NCBI RefSeq assembly: GCF_001625215.2
Contig: NC_030387.2
Span: 2,508,501 to 2,572,500 of the forward strand
DNA: 64,000 nucleotides
Origin: Daucus carota subsp. sativus
Taxonomy: Eukaryota; Streptophyta; Magnoliopsida; Apiales; Apiaceae
Reading direction: 5' to 3'
Numbering within the stretch: the first letter of the stretch is position 1; each line of letters opens with the position of its first letter. A program made the position numbers and the translations under genes. The notes under the pieces were generated by a model. That model was not told the DNA's origin, did no database searches, and saw only the letters and a list, made by a program, of their open reading frames with translations. Positions 11,099-22,345 of the stretch are shown piece after piece.

Positions 11099-11800
11099 GA
11101 AAGGTAGTTCTAATTTTTGATATTTTTCATCCAAAAATTTCAGAAAATTTAAAAAATAGAACGGAGCGATGTGAGAGGCTCCACCTACACGCCCCTCGCT
11201 TCCCCTTTAAAAATCGAGTAAGAAAACTATCACCAGAAAGATGTAGATTTGTGGTATTGAGAGAGGAGATTGTGTTTAGATGATTCAAAATCCTACGATC
11301 TATACGGGGGTATTTATAGGTGCAGAGAGACTTGTTTGCTACTCTTTTCCATAATTAAATAATCAGAACAAAATTAGATTAAAATTTTCAAGCTACTATA
11401 TTCCACAAATAATCTGTATTTTCCATAATTAAATAATCTGAAACAAAATCAGATTAAAACTTTCAAACTACTATATTCCATAAATAATGCTACTCTTTCC
11501 ATAATTAAATAATCAGAACAAAATCGGATTAAAATTTTCAAGCTACTATATTCCATAAATAATCTGTCTTTTCCATAATTAAATAATCTGGAACAAAATT
11601 AGATTAAAACTTTCAAACTACTATATTCCATAAATAATTTGAAACAAAATCAGATTCTAAAACTTACTTCTAATATACCCGAAACTAAAAAAGGTAGTTC
11701 TAATTTTTGATATTTTTCATCCAAGAATTCCAGAAAATTAGAAAAATAGAACGGAGCGATGTGAGAGGCGCCACCTACACGCCCCTCGCTTCTCCTTTAT
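11099..11800. repeat. Direct repeat pair flanking a minisatellite
   Basis: About 110 bases starting AAAGGTAGTTCTAATTTTTG occur at 11099-11213 and again at 11690-11800, both running through ACGGAGCGATGTGAGAGG and ACACGCCCCTCGCTTC. The minisatellite at 11349-11660 lies between them. The pair could be the ends of one unclassified element or a local duplication. Confidence 0.75.
11349..11660. repeat. Minisatellite, about 75-bp unit with two-unit higher order
   Basis: CCATAATTAAATAATC begins units at 11349, 11423, 11499 and 11573, with a partial fifth unit near 11637. Odd units read ATCAGAACAAAAT and even units read ATCTG(A/G)AACAAAAT, so the repeat grew by doubling a two-unit block of about 150 bases. 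Confidence 0.85.
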
Positions 11801-11842
11801 ATAAGTATATTGATTTATTTGACTTTGTGTTCCAAATACATA

Positions 11843-12147
11843 TTCCCTCCGTCCCTTTTTATCTGTCCATTTTGGAAAAAAAAAACACATATCAAGGAAT
11901 AATTGATTGTATGAACTTTTTCATTAAATACCTCTAATTAATATCTTGAAAATGGTGGAATACCCCTACTTTATGTCTTGAAAACATGAATTCAACCAAG
12001 TTTTAAATAAGTCAAGCCTTGAAAATTGAAATTATGGAGATATATTTGAAAAACTATCATTAAATTAGTTTTGAAAGTATAAATAGACAGATAAATAGGG
12101 AAAAATTTTTACTTCCAAAGTGGACAGATAAATAGGGACGGAGGGAG
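11843..12147. mobile_element. Stowaway MITE
   Basis: Terminal inverted repeats of about 35 bases (TTCCCTCCGTCCC at left, GGGACGGAGGGAG at right, each continuing into the TCTGTCCA block) are flanked by TA. Length is 305 bases with no coding capacity. This is typical of Tc1/mariner-derived Stowaway elements. Confidence 0.85.
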
Positions 12148-12212
12148 TATTTTCCAAAATATATGTCATACTCTTTAACCCATGTAAAATCTATACTGGT
12201 TCCAATATAATA

Positions 12213-12463
12213 CTTCCTCTGATCCATAATATAGATCGTTTGACTTTTTACACGTAACTTTAGGTGCTTCGATCATATGGCAAATATTAATATTTTTGTA
12301 ATTTTCTTTTTATGAATAAAAATATAAATATTATATTTTTATTCAGAAAAAGAAAATTATAAAATGTTAATATTTGTTACGTGGTCAAAGCACATAAAAT
12401 TACGTGCAAAAAGTCAAACGACCTATATTATGTTAAACGACATATATTATGGACCAGAGTGAG
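12213..12463. mobile_element. Stowaway-like foldback MITE
   Basis: Ends read TACTTCCTCTGATCCATAAT and the inverted ATTATGGACCAGAGTGAGTA. The interior is a long palindrome centred on AT-rich DNA near 12330, with GTTTGACTTTTTACACGTAA on one arm and its complement on the other. Confidence 0.75.
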
Positions 12464-12627
12464 TATTGAATACAACCAACAACCCCAACATTAATGCATT
12501 AATGTAGAGAAACCAAAGAGTTAGTAAACTCATTTTACACTAATGTTATACTATACTACTGTACCCTAACTACACATCTACACGTACTTAGAGAGTAATT
12601 AATTAGGAGTAGTGCTATGCATAATTA

Positions 12628-13005
12628 GAGGAAAGTTCTATGGAGACCGCTATATCATCGGAGACCTCGGAGACCACGTATGTTCAGCAATCAAAACCCT
12701 ATAAAATACATTATTTTATAAAATATGTTCTACAAATATCATGTATTCATTAAAATTGTTGAAGATCATCTATGTTTAATAAGTAGATAATGTATGTTCT
12801 ACAAGTTAAGTTAGACTAAAACATTTTGTAATGTTCCACATGTAAAACTTACATGATATTCAAGATTTTAAATGAAATAATGATTTCGTAGAACATGATT
12901 TGCAAAACTATACGTTTTGCAATATTTTTATGAAATATTTTACTTGCAGAACATAGGTGGTCTCCAGATCTCCAAAAAAATGTGATCTCCATTGAACTTA
13001 ACTCT
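12628..13005. mobile_element. Mutator-like MITE with 9-bp target duplication
   Basis: The element is 378 bases, with about 23-base inverted ends (GAGGAAAGTTCTATGGAGACC at left; the right end reads GATCTCCATTGAACTTAACTC). It is flanked on both sides by the perfect 9-bp repeat GCATAATTA (12619-12627 and 13006-13014). A 9-bp duplication is characteristic of Mutator-like elements. It has no coding capacity. Confidence 0.85.
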
Positions 13006-14727
13006 GCATAATTAATATGTATAAAAATAAAGCTGAGTAGTTGTCGGAATATAATGATAAAAACATTTCATTTACTTCTTAATATGTGTGAAATTTGCAA
13101 AGTGGACATTGAAAATGGGATGGAGGGAGTATTGTTTTAGTTTGCATACAAATTTAAAAATTCATTTAATGCAAATTTGAGCGATTTTTTCGAATCCAGT
13201 GATTTCTCGATATAAGATTTCGTTATTAATGAGTATGCAATGATAGTTAGTGTGTGGATTTTGTCAAATTTGTAATTACTTCCTACGTTTTAAAATATAA
13301 TTCGTTTGATTTTTTGACACACATTTTTAAGTTATTTGACTGCTTAGTTTAAAATGTTATTTAAAATATTTCTTCTTCTAAATTATAATATTATTCATAT
13401 ATTTTTATCTAAAAAATATTTTAAAAATAATAATTTTAACTATACATCCAAAGAATTTGAAAGTGTGTGCCAAAAAATCAAACAGCTATAAGGTATTAAA
13501 TAGTGGGGTCTTTGCTGTTTGTGTTCATGACATACACACTCACTTTAGTGAAGATGTTGATTGACGTAGATTTTTATGCACGCAGCAGATAACAAATCAT
13601 CACCTAATTATTTTGATTGGTGGAGATTTTTATGTAGACATTAGATGAGAAATCCACTGTCTAATCTTCACGTGTGTACATGACACAAATTAATAAAATG
13701 TGTTAATAATAAATTATGTTCTCCGTCCATTTTAGTTGTTCGTTTTTTTATCTTAAATAAATAAATTAACTTTTTGAGAAATTTTAAGGATTTTTTAATT
13801 ATTTAAAACTGAATTTTTTTTTAAAAGTATATTGCATGTATTATATAATGATATATTTTTTAATTTTTTTAATTTTTTTAAGTATATATTGTATATTTTT
13901 CATTCTAGTTCTGCCATCTATATGGGTTTATAACATGTACAAGTTGAAATACACATTCAATTACAATGTTAACGTTTGCCCCTTTACTAAGTTAAAGGTT
14001 TTTGGCCAAAAGTTACCAATTGTAACCACATCTCGAGTATAAAATGCATTCTGTTTTGTTGGTGATTTAGATATGCTACTCTGTTTTTGGAGCAAAGATA
14101 TGGGTTTTAAAGTAAAAATTACTCCCTGTAGAACTTACTATTAGATTTCTAATTTCATTGTCATTGCCCCTTATTTAACTTTGTAATTTTTTTTGAACAA
14201 CCTGGAAAAAAATTGTTGACTTTCTATTATGTATTTGTCTAAAAAATTATGTCAAAGAGGAGATTAAGTAGGAGCCTCTTTACGATTATGTGGTGGTAAA
14301 AATCGATGAGTTGCCTACGGATATAATAGAGGAGACGGGAACCTATTGGTTTGATAATGGAAGAATTTTGGGTGGCAAATATTTAAAATTCTAGATCCGG
14401 GAGACCCTTAGACATGATGTGCAAGATGGAAATATAATGATAGATGATTATTTTGGGATCTATTAGTAGATTGTATCGGCTTTTGATGTTGGAGATATTT
14501 GGTGATGATAATTTGTTCAAGCCCGATCTTGAACTTTTCGAGGTCTTAGGCTAAAAAATAAATTGAGGCCTTTTTAAAATTTTTTTAAAATATTTAAAAT
14601 CATCTTAAAATCATCAAATAGTTACTAACATATATTATGAAAATGTACAAAAAATTTATAAAGTCATGATTTAAAACATAATCTGACAATTCATAGAAAA
14701 TGAGTTTTACAAGTGTTTTAAGATACA

Positions 14728-14868
14728 AATTCGTTAATGAAAACATCGGAGTTAATATTTTTCAGAAGTCTTTTTTCGATTGATAAATTTGTAAGACCAT
14801 TCAACTGTTCCCGTGACAGAGAATCTCAAATTGATTTTTATCAACTTTAATTTTGAAAAAACTTCTTT
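14728..14868 (-). pseudogene. hAT-family transposase C-terminal remnant
   Basis: On the minus strand, ASAKRSFFKIKVDKN is followed, after a stop and frame change, by LNGLTNLSIEKRLLKNIN and INEFVS. This matches the dimerisation region of plant hAT or TTF-type zinc-finger proteins (typically A.RSFSKLK...RLNGLA.LSIE). Flanking sequence to about 15400 has no long open frame. It is a decayed fragment. Confidence 0.65.
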
Positions 14869-16479
14869 TCGCTGATGCATCGGTAACCGAAATTTTGGTC
14901 CCCTTCTAACTTTTTATTAATCAATCTTACTATTTTCTATCTTGACAAAAAAATTATATTATAATTACATAACTAAATAAATTTGGGCCCGGGTCATTGC
15001 CGCTTTAAATTACCCTGAGAACCTAGCGTGTTTATGTCATTTCCAATATCATAAAGCTTAGCTTCTGTCCTACACATACCCCGAAAACAATCTCAAACAC
15101 CTCGTTTTAAATTTGCATTTTCTTATTGGAGATCGCTAAACTTTCCAGGTATAGTTATTGCATCATTAAACAAATCTCTAACATTCTTTACCCAATTACA
15201 GACCGATCTTCCTACCGTGATTCAGCTTGTCTTAGCGAGAATTGAAAAAAACCCATTTCGTCTCTAATTCTATCTTACATTATCTTTCAATCCTAATATG
15301 ATATTAACTTCTTCGACAATAAACTCATTAAGCATTGTAATTGCAGAAGATACAATTACATCAACCATTTTTCTTTGTGAACAAAAAAGAAAAAAAAATT
15401 ATTGAAGAGAGTCACGCATATATATAAATTATTGTTTATACTTTCCATATTCTAAATCAAAAATAAATATGTTTTGTAATTCGAATACATATTTTATTTT
15501 ATTTTTTATATGTAAAACCATGTTTTCCAATATAAATCTCTGCTTCTTCTTACATTCTCTTGTACAGTTGAACAAGAATATAATAAATAATAGCTAATTA
15601 GCATGAAGTTTGGTAAACGCAGGAAACTTCGCTTGAATGGCGTGCCAAGTTCTTATCTTACAAGGAACTTAGGAAACTTCTGAAGCTTTTTTAGATGAAA
15701 CCATCAGACCTAAGAAATGTAGGAGATTCTTCGATGACTTTGTAATTCGAATACGATTTTTATTATTTTTTATGTAAAAATTAAATAAAAATAGGTTTTG
15801 TATATAGAACTTGATTTTTATTATAAAATTCATGGTTATTTCTAGTATGAAATTTATAATGATTTTTATAATGTGATTCTTATTATATTATTCAAAATTA
15901 TTTTTAGAATGTGGTTCTTATTTATAAATTTTATAACTATTTTTGCTACTTTTTATTTTTTTATTGTAATTGTATAATCGACAAGTCATCAGTAATTATT
16001 TTATTTATACTAAAAAGAAAACTTAACTTTAATTAGGCCTAAATCAACATATTCAAAAAATAAATTAATAATATAATATAATATATTATAGATATTAGTA
16101 TAAACATGATATATAATATATATTAGGAATTTATCAGTACTTGGCTTACCTCATTTTTTGAAAATAATTTATTTGTTTACGGATAAAAGATCATAAGTTA
16201 GTGTCATATTCTGAATATAAGATTTTTATATTAACAATTAAGAAATATCAAACACTTATTAGAATTTAAAAATGTTATATAAATATGATTTTTTTCTGAA
16301 ATAAGTACTAGACTTAAATGAGTTTATCAAAAGAGGGACAATATTATATTATGTATTGAACTTTTCTTAAATTAAAAAGTTAACTTGTGATCTATTTTTT
16401 TTTTTTTTTGTAAAAACTTGTGCTCTACTTGGTTCATCTCTATAAAGAGATCCAAACTTTTTACATATATTATTGAGCT

Positions 16480-17375
16480 TATTGCCAAAAAACCCATTAG
16501 CCTTTTTACTATTTTTCTAGTCAACCAACAACGTTTTACTAACAAGTTTAACCAACAATTTTTTCAAAATCATGCAAAAAGCGGTTAATGGACTAATTAT
16601 GGTTAACGACAACTGATGTGACAAACCAAGATAGTCCACGTGACACTGAAGATTAATTAGACTAGTTAGTTTGCCAAAATAATCAACAAACAACTTGTTA
16701 TTATCAAAAAAAAAACACTAGGTATTTGTAATTAAGCACAGCGCCAGACTTCTTACCTTCATCTTCGAAGTCGATCACCAAATCTAGCATATTACATTTA
16801 TTTGGGTCTACCTGAGTAATGACCGTATATTGCCTCCAATTGAACCTTAAACACTTGCAATCCTCCTCCATACTTGATATCTACAACCATATGATACAAA
16901 CCCAAATTAACCCAAATCATAAGAACAATAATTGAATTCAGAAACCCTAATTACAAGATGAAAGGAAGAATCGAAGATAAACTTACCGTATCAATTGAAG
17001 AGCAACGATTAAAATGAGTGCAGTAAGGTAGTCGTTGGGTAGGGTTTCAACAGTAGAATAAGAGAGTAGCGGGAGAATGAGACGACAACAGAGGTTTTAG
17101 ATGTTCTTTTGATATTTTGATTTTGAATCTAATAAGTTATTGATTTTATTGTTATTTTTTGTTTTTATAATTTACACGTGGCTAGTTGGTGGAGTAGTGA
17201 TGTGGCAAATATCAGCCATGTGAGATTTTAAAGTAACCGTGGTTAAAATTTACTTAATTTCGAAAAGATTGTTGGTTGAACTTGTTAGTAAAAAACGTTG
17301 TTGTTTAATCAGCAAAATAGTGAAAAATAATTATGAGTGTATTTATTTGGGTATTTTTCATTTATGAAATATGAG
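16480..17375. mobile_element. Terminal-inverted-repeat element carrying a gene 5' end
   Basis: Inverted ends of about 75 bases match: the left has CAACAACG.TTTTACTAACAAG then TTAACCAACAA, and the right has the complement. The outer borders and target duplication are not certain. Long inverted ends and a gene-like interior suggest a non-autonomous Mutator-type element, possibly a Pack-MULE. The interior includes a minus-strand leader, an intron and a short coding exon. Confidence 0.65.
16757..16871 (-). CDS. Captured or residual first coding exon inside a TIR element
   Basis: On the minus strand, ATG at 16871 opens 38 codons starting MEEDCKCLRFNWRQYTVI and containing CNMLDLVIDFEDE, ending at a good donor (GAAG|GTAAG). 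Upstream is a plausible non-coding intron (GTAAGTTT near 16985 to TTGTAG near 16880) and a pyrimidine-rich leader. No downstream exon is present before the element's inverted end. It could be the start of a MuDR-type transposase or a captured host gene; I cannot name the family. Confidence 0.4.
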
Positions 17376-17401
17376 GGTATTCAACTCGAATTTAAAAACA
17401 A

Positions 17402-18800
17402 TGTTATTCAGATAATGCAAACAATAAGTTAGATTGTAGAAGGGGGGGTTTGAATACAATCTACAAAAATTTCAACCAATTTTTGCCAAACAGATTATAT
17501 TCACAGCTACAGGAGAATATTATAGCTAAAACAGAAATTTAAAGAAGAAGGATCTTAAAAAATTTCAGGTGGATTGTTTGATCCACCTGAGAGATTTTTA
17601 TATTAAGAACCTTCCAAGTAAGAAATACTTGGCTGCTTACAAAAGAATGAAGAGCAGAAGCTTACAATTTCTTGCGTGCTATCTCTTCTGCTTTGCTCTT
17701 CAGTTCTCAGTGTTTTGATGCTTTGAAATGAAAATTACAAAGTGAATATATACTACTACAAACAAAACTAGTCTGCAAAAGTATTTTCCTACTCAGTTTC
17801 CAGCTATTACAAATGTAGAATTTCTTAGACTGGATAGAACATTTGGCAGCTTGAAATTCTTGTTGTTTTGCCAGAAATGGTAGGTTTCGAGGTTCTCAAT
17901 ATTTGACTAAACTACTTTTGGTTTAACTTCCAAAACTGGTGCAGCATCTGTCACATCAACCCATGTGCTTCTTATCCTTTACTTGACTTGTAGCTTTCAA
18001 CTGCTAACTATCGATAAGCTTATCGAGTGATAGCATTCTTGAACTATCGATTGATAGCATTCTTGAACTATCGATTGATAGCCTTCCTTGATTAGCCATT
18101 GATGAGTTGATGTAGCGATTGATAAACTTGCTTTTTAGCCATTGATACTTCATGACTAGCGATCAATCTTCACTTCATTTGGATAGATTATATGATTTTA
18201 AATATTTACAATTATGTCACCCTATTCCAATTCCAATTGAAACGAAATCTTTAGAATAAATCAATGCAATTTAGGAGGAATCAATGAAAGGACATCAATT
18301 CAAATTCTGGATTTTCGAATTAAGAGAGATATTGAGAGAGATCAAGAATTCTCACTATTTCTTAGATTCATGGACCCAATTCAATTCAGTGGGATCTTTT
18401 ATTCACATTTTTTTCCACCAAGAACATTTTATAAAACTTTTTGACCCCCGAATTTGGAGTATCCTACTTTCACGCAATTCGCAGGGTTCAACAAGCAATC
18501 GATATTTCACGATCAAGGGTGTAGTAATACTCTTTGTAGTAACGGATGATGTGGTACTGTAATATGTCACCCTATTTACTCATCCATTGATAGATCAACT
18601 GCTAATCTAAAAGTATGCATTATTAACATATCAATTGCTAAGATGCTCCAGCCTTATTACAGTACCACATCATCCGTTGATGGGTGAATCTCATCAATTG
18701 CTACTGCCTTAGCATGCTAGCCATTGATCAGCTACATTTAATTTTGTTCTAAGTACGAACAAAATAACTTTGTATCATCAAGCATCACATATTCCTAACA
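17402..18800 (-). mobile_element. Solo LTR (copia-like) with nested plastid insertion
   Basis: The block starts TGTTATTCAG and ends TTCCTAACA, giving TGTTA/TAACA ends, and is flanked by the perfect 5-bp repeat AACAA (17397-17401 and 18801-18805). Read on the minus strand it starts TGTTAGGAATATGTG, a common copia LTR start. No gag-pol sequence or second LTR adjoins it, so recombination between LTRs is the simplest origin. Its native length is about 1.05 kb once the plastid insertion is removed. The interior has several short CTATCGATTGATAG-type repeats near 18000-18140. Confidence 0.75.
18227..18545 (+). pseudogene. ycf2: Nuclear copy of plastid ycf2 5' end (NUPT)
   Basis: From ATG 18284 the frame reads [20 protein letters not shown] and continues through [34 protein letters not shown] and [11 protein letters not shown], which is the start of the plastid ycf2 protein. 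The GGAGGAATCA leader before the ATG also looks plastid. Homology stops near 18545. Only about 85 of some 2,200 codons are present, so it is not functional. Identical TATGTCACCCTATT blocks lie at 18213-18226 and 18563-18576. Few differences from plastid ycf2 as I know it suggest a fairly recent transfer. Confidence 0.92.
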
Positions 18801-18805
18801 AACAA

Positions 18806-20640
18806 TTTAACAGAATCTTGAGATATCTGATTGAAATTTTAAATTATACTACAAAATCTGATTGTATTCTTTCCAAATCGTTCTTTAAAATTTGACGGTA
18901 TTCAATTAAAATTATTTAAAATCCATTAAAATTTGATAGTATTCAAATATTGATTAATTTGTTTTGCATTTCATTATAAAAATGATGGATTTAATGGTAT
19001 TGTTCAGGGTCTTAAATTTTTTTAATTCCCACCAAAATCGGTGTGATTTTGAATCATTGTGCATAAATTCTAAGAAAATCTATATCAACTCTGCTATATT
19101 TTATCAAGAATCCGCATAAAAATCAAAATCAGACATAATCCATTAAAATCAATAAACTAAGAACAATTCATTAAAATAACTGAATACACCCCCATTAAAT
19201 AACTTATAAATCACATATTCAATATTTTAATAATCTGTAAATACCAACCTATTTATCAATTTTGTTCCAATTTTTATTTTGGTGATAAGTAATTTTTTAA
19301 TTAAGCCTAAGTAATATATCTTCAAACACAGGAAGTTATATGAACCATCGCTGCTTTTTTTTAAAAGGACAAAAGAACCTCGCTATTTTTTGAGAAGAAA
19401 TAAATTTAAATAAGGCCCATTACTCATTACACCAATATGATTTACTGGGCCTGCTAGTATATTGTTTTGGACTGGGCATTCCCTTGCCAGTTGAACATTA
19501 CAATTGAACATGTACCTAAAAACTAATTTTTGATGGTCTGGAATAAATTTCCGACCTCGCTTGAGTCGTGGTATTTTGATCTGTGCAAAAATAAAAATAT
19601 AATTCACACAAAATATTTGCGGATTATATACATAATCGGAATAAAATTCTAAGAGATTTATGTGGTTTATTATCCCTATAGTTACCCCATCTACCGATTG
19701 TATATTTGTATGAAGAATATCTCCGGCGGTAGTCCTATTTCGATTTTCCGAAATATATAGTTATAATGATTATCTAAAAATTAGGTTAAATGAATAGAGT
19801 AATTTTTCAAAACACCCCCTGCAATCTCATAAATGTTAAACAAAACAACTCATTAAACTAGTATTTAATTCAAACTTTTTATTCTTTCCAAAATTTCAAT
19901 GATGATAATTTTAGAATTTCTTTCTTTACTATTTAATTCAAATTTTTTTATTCTTTCCAAAATTTCGAGAAAGTTAGAATTTTTGTTTAGATTGTTTGAC
20001 ACAAACATTTTGATATATTTCCTTTGCTAATTAGTCTTGTATCTTTGTTAAAATTTGATCATCTTAATTTGGATGTGTTTTGCAGGTCAATGGCAGACCC
20101 GAAATAATTTTCTAGTGGGCATCATATAGAATATAAACAAATAAATAAATAAAAATTTATATTCAATAGCTATATCATCTAACATACATTGTATTTTTAG
20201 GATATCATCTCAAGAAATAAATTAAGACACTAATTTTTTTTTCTCATAATATTGTTAAGTTCTTTTAAATACTAACATAACACACATTTTCATTTTACGG
20301 AAACTATATTAACTTTATTAAGTACACATGGTTGAAGAAATAGAAGAGCAAATTGAATAGGGACATCTACTCCGGTGTGTAGACCGTAGGTCCGCTCTTA
20401 TTACATTTCCCTTAATTAAATAATAAAATTATTTATTTATTACACGCCACTTCTCCGCTCTTCATCCTTCATCCCCTTAATCATCTTCGCTCTTCCATCT
20501 TCTATTATATTTATCACTTTTATCAAATAAAATCAAGATCTAATCCTTTTGGGTGAGTTCTTGTTGTGTACCTTGTCATCAAGGTTGTGCCTATCTTTTT
20601 GGGATGTTTGTGTTTGTTTTGATGTTTCTGTGTGTCTTGT
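18806..20640. other. Intergenic stretch, probable decayed MITE
   Basis: Between 18890 and 19190 are several GTATTCAA/TTGAATAC-type motifs and repeated ATCCATTAAAAT blocks ending in AACTGAATACACCCCC, which looks like a foldback DNA element. From 19200 to 20640 I see no gene or clear element. Confidence 0.4.
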
Positions 20641-21092
20641 TATGGATTTCGGTAACGTTTTAAAGAAGGTGTTACATGATATTTTGGATGATCCGTATAG
20701 CTTGCATCAAATATGATACGGTGGTAAATATCGTTAGAGCTCACCTTTCACTACAAAATATTGTTCATGTTTTGGGGTCATTTTTTGATCCAATATCAGT
20801 GAATGTAACTGATAATTCTGAAAATTGGGCTACAAATGCTGCTACTTATGTGAAGGTCGATTGTGATGCTATTATGTTCACAACTGATGTAGGTTGGATT
20901 GTTCGAGATTTGATCATAATACTTTTTTGTTCAAAAAATTTAAATATTCTACTTGTTAAGCGATCTGAATACAAAGCGGCTATATGTTTAGCTTGTTTTT
21001 TTGTTTCTTAATCAGGTTGCAATTGACAGTTCGAGGTTTTGTCTCTGCTGGGTTTCGGTTATTTATTAAATTCTTCGCTTTTCGTCAAAAAA
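20640..21092 (+). mobile_element. L1-type LINE 3' fragment
   Basis: A short frame contains YVKVDCDAIMFTTDVGWIVRD, resembling the start of the RNase H-like domain at the end of plant L1 LINE proteins (VK.NVDGA...GWV.RD). It ends at 21092 in TTTTCGTCAAAAAAAA, a tail like that of the L1 fragment ending near 62495. It is short and degenerate. Confidence 0.5.
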
Positions 21093-21139
21093 AATAATAA
21101 AATTATTTTAAAGAAACAAATTGTTATTATGAAGTTGAA

Positions 21140-22345
21140 TTTATGAAGTTGAGGTAGGGTTTCATCAAGGGTCGGTATTAAGTCCTTTGCTTTTTATAAT
21201 GGTCTTGGATGTGATTACTCGTAATATTCAGGCTCCTATACCTCGGTGTATGCTTTTTGCCGATGATATTGTATTAATCGCTGAGTCTCGGAACGATTTT
21301 AATATAAACCTAGAACGGTGGCGTACATCGCTGGAGGGTTATGAATTGCGTCTGTGCCATTCTAAAACTGAGTACCTATGTGCCAATTTCAGTGAGGAGG
21401 CTCATGAGGAGGAGGTAGCTGTATGTATCGGGGAGGCCCGTGTACCACAAACTAATACATTTAAATACTTGGGTTCTATCATTCAGAATAATGGTGATAT
21501 TTCAGCGGATGTGACTCATCGTATTTTGACGGGATGGCTTCGTTGGAGGGCTGCTACTGGTGTGTTGTGTGATGGAAGTGTACCTTTGAAGTTGAAGGGT
21601 AAATTTTATCGAGTGGCAATCAGACCGTCATTACTATATGGTTCTGAGTGTTGGCCATTGAGAAAGGCTCAGGAACGTCGACTAGAGGCAGCAGAATTGC
21701 GTATGTTGCGTTGGAATTGTGGTAACACTATGACAGATCATATATCGAATGTTATTTTTCGACGCCTTTTAGGGGTTGAGTCTATCTCTAAAAAAATAAA
21801 GTAGGGGCGTTTACGTTGGTATGGACATGTTCGACGTAAATGTAACTCAGCCCCGGTTCAAAGGGTTGAACGCATATCGGTTCGAGGAAAGAGAAAGAGA
21901 GATCAGCCCCGTCGGACGTGGTCTGATCAATTGAGTTTGGACTTGGGAGCCCTAAACCTAAATCTAACGGAAGATATGACATTAGATAAGAATGATTGGC
22001 GACGGCGTATTAGGGTAGTTGAGACTCGGTTTAGTGGCTTACAGGGGTTTTGAGTGTTCTGGTGTTATGCTTTTAGGACAAGGCTCAGGTGCAACAGCTC
22101 AGATCATTCATGGACAGATGCATTGCTGATAGAGGTGAGTCCCATGTGTTAGAAATCATGGCCAAGGTACACCTTACTCATATTTCACATAAAACTTTGT
22201 CTTGCACTAAGCCGGGGGTCTCACGGAAACAGCCTTCTTACTCTAAATGAGTAGGGACATCGTCTGCGTATATTTTACCCTCCACAGACCTGCTCTAAGC
22301 GGGATATACCGGATTTGTTTGATTTTGTTTGGTTTTATTTATCTA
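21140..22345 (+). mobile_element. RTE-clade LINE, 5'-truncated
   Basis: The plus-strand frame runs from GFHQGSVLSPLLF through CMLFADDIVLIAESR (the catalytic DD of reverse transcriptase), FKYLGSIIQNNGDI, RVAIRPSLLYGSECWPL and ELRMLRWNCGNT, then after one in-frame TAG at 21802 continues GRLRWYGHVRRK to a stop at 22051. These are hallmarks of plant RTE elements. The 3' tail has the family-like AACAGCCTTCTTACTC block and ends in TTTG-rich repeats. It lacks the endonuclease and most of the fingers domain, so it is dead. Confidence 0.85.

Larger units (their letters stand above)
10240..16480. other. Transposon-rich intergenic stretch without an intact gene
   Basis: No intact gene is seen. Listed separately within it are a minisatellite, a split direct repeat, two Stowaway-like MITEs, a Mutator-like MITE and a hAT transposase remnant. 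Partial Stowaway ends also occur near 13065-13130 (GATGGAGGGAGTA), 13277-13500 and 13675-13740. A short inverted-repeat element with GTTCATGACA and TGTACATGACAC ends lies near 13520-13690. The remaining AT-rich DNA, including 15000-16480, shows nothing I can name. Confidence 0.6.

Noticed and set aside
18284-18562. 92-codon frame as a nuclear gene
   Set aside because: It is the 5' end of plastid ycf2; the last codons come from filler DNA, and most of the gene is absent.
20676-21011. 111-codon plus-strand frame as a host gene
   Set aside because: It resembles only the RNase H start of plant L1 elements and is followed by an L1-like A-rich tail; treated as a LINE fragment.
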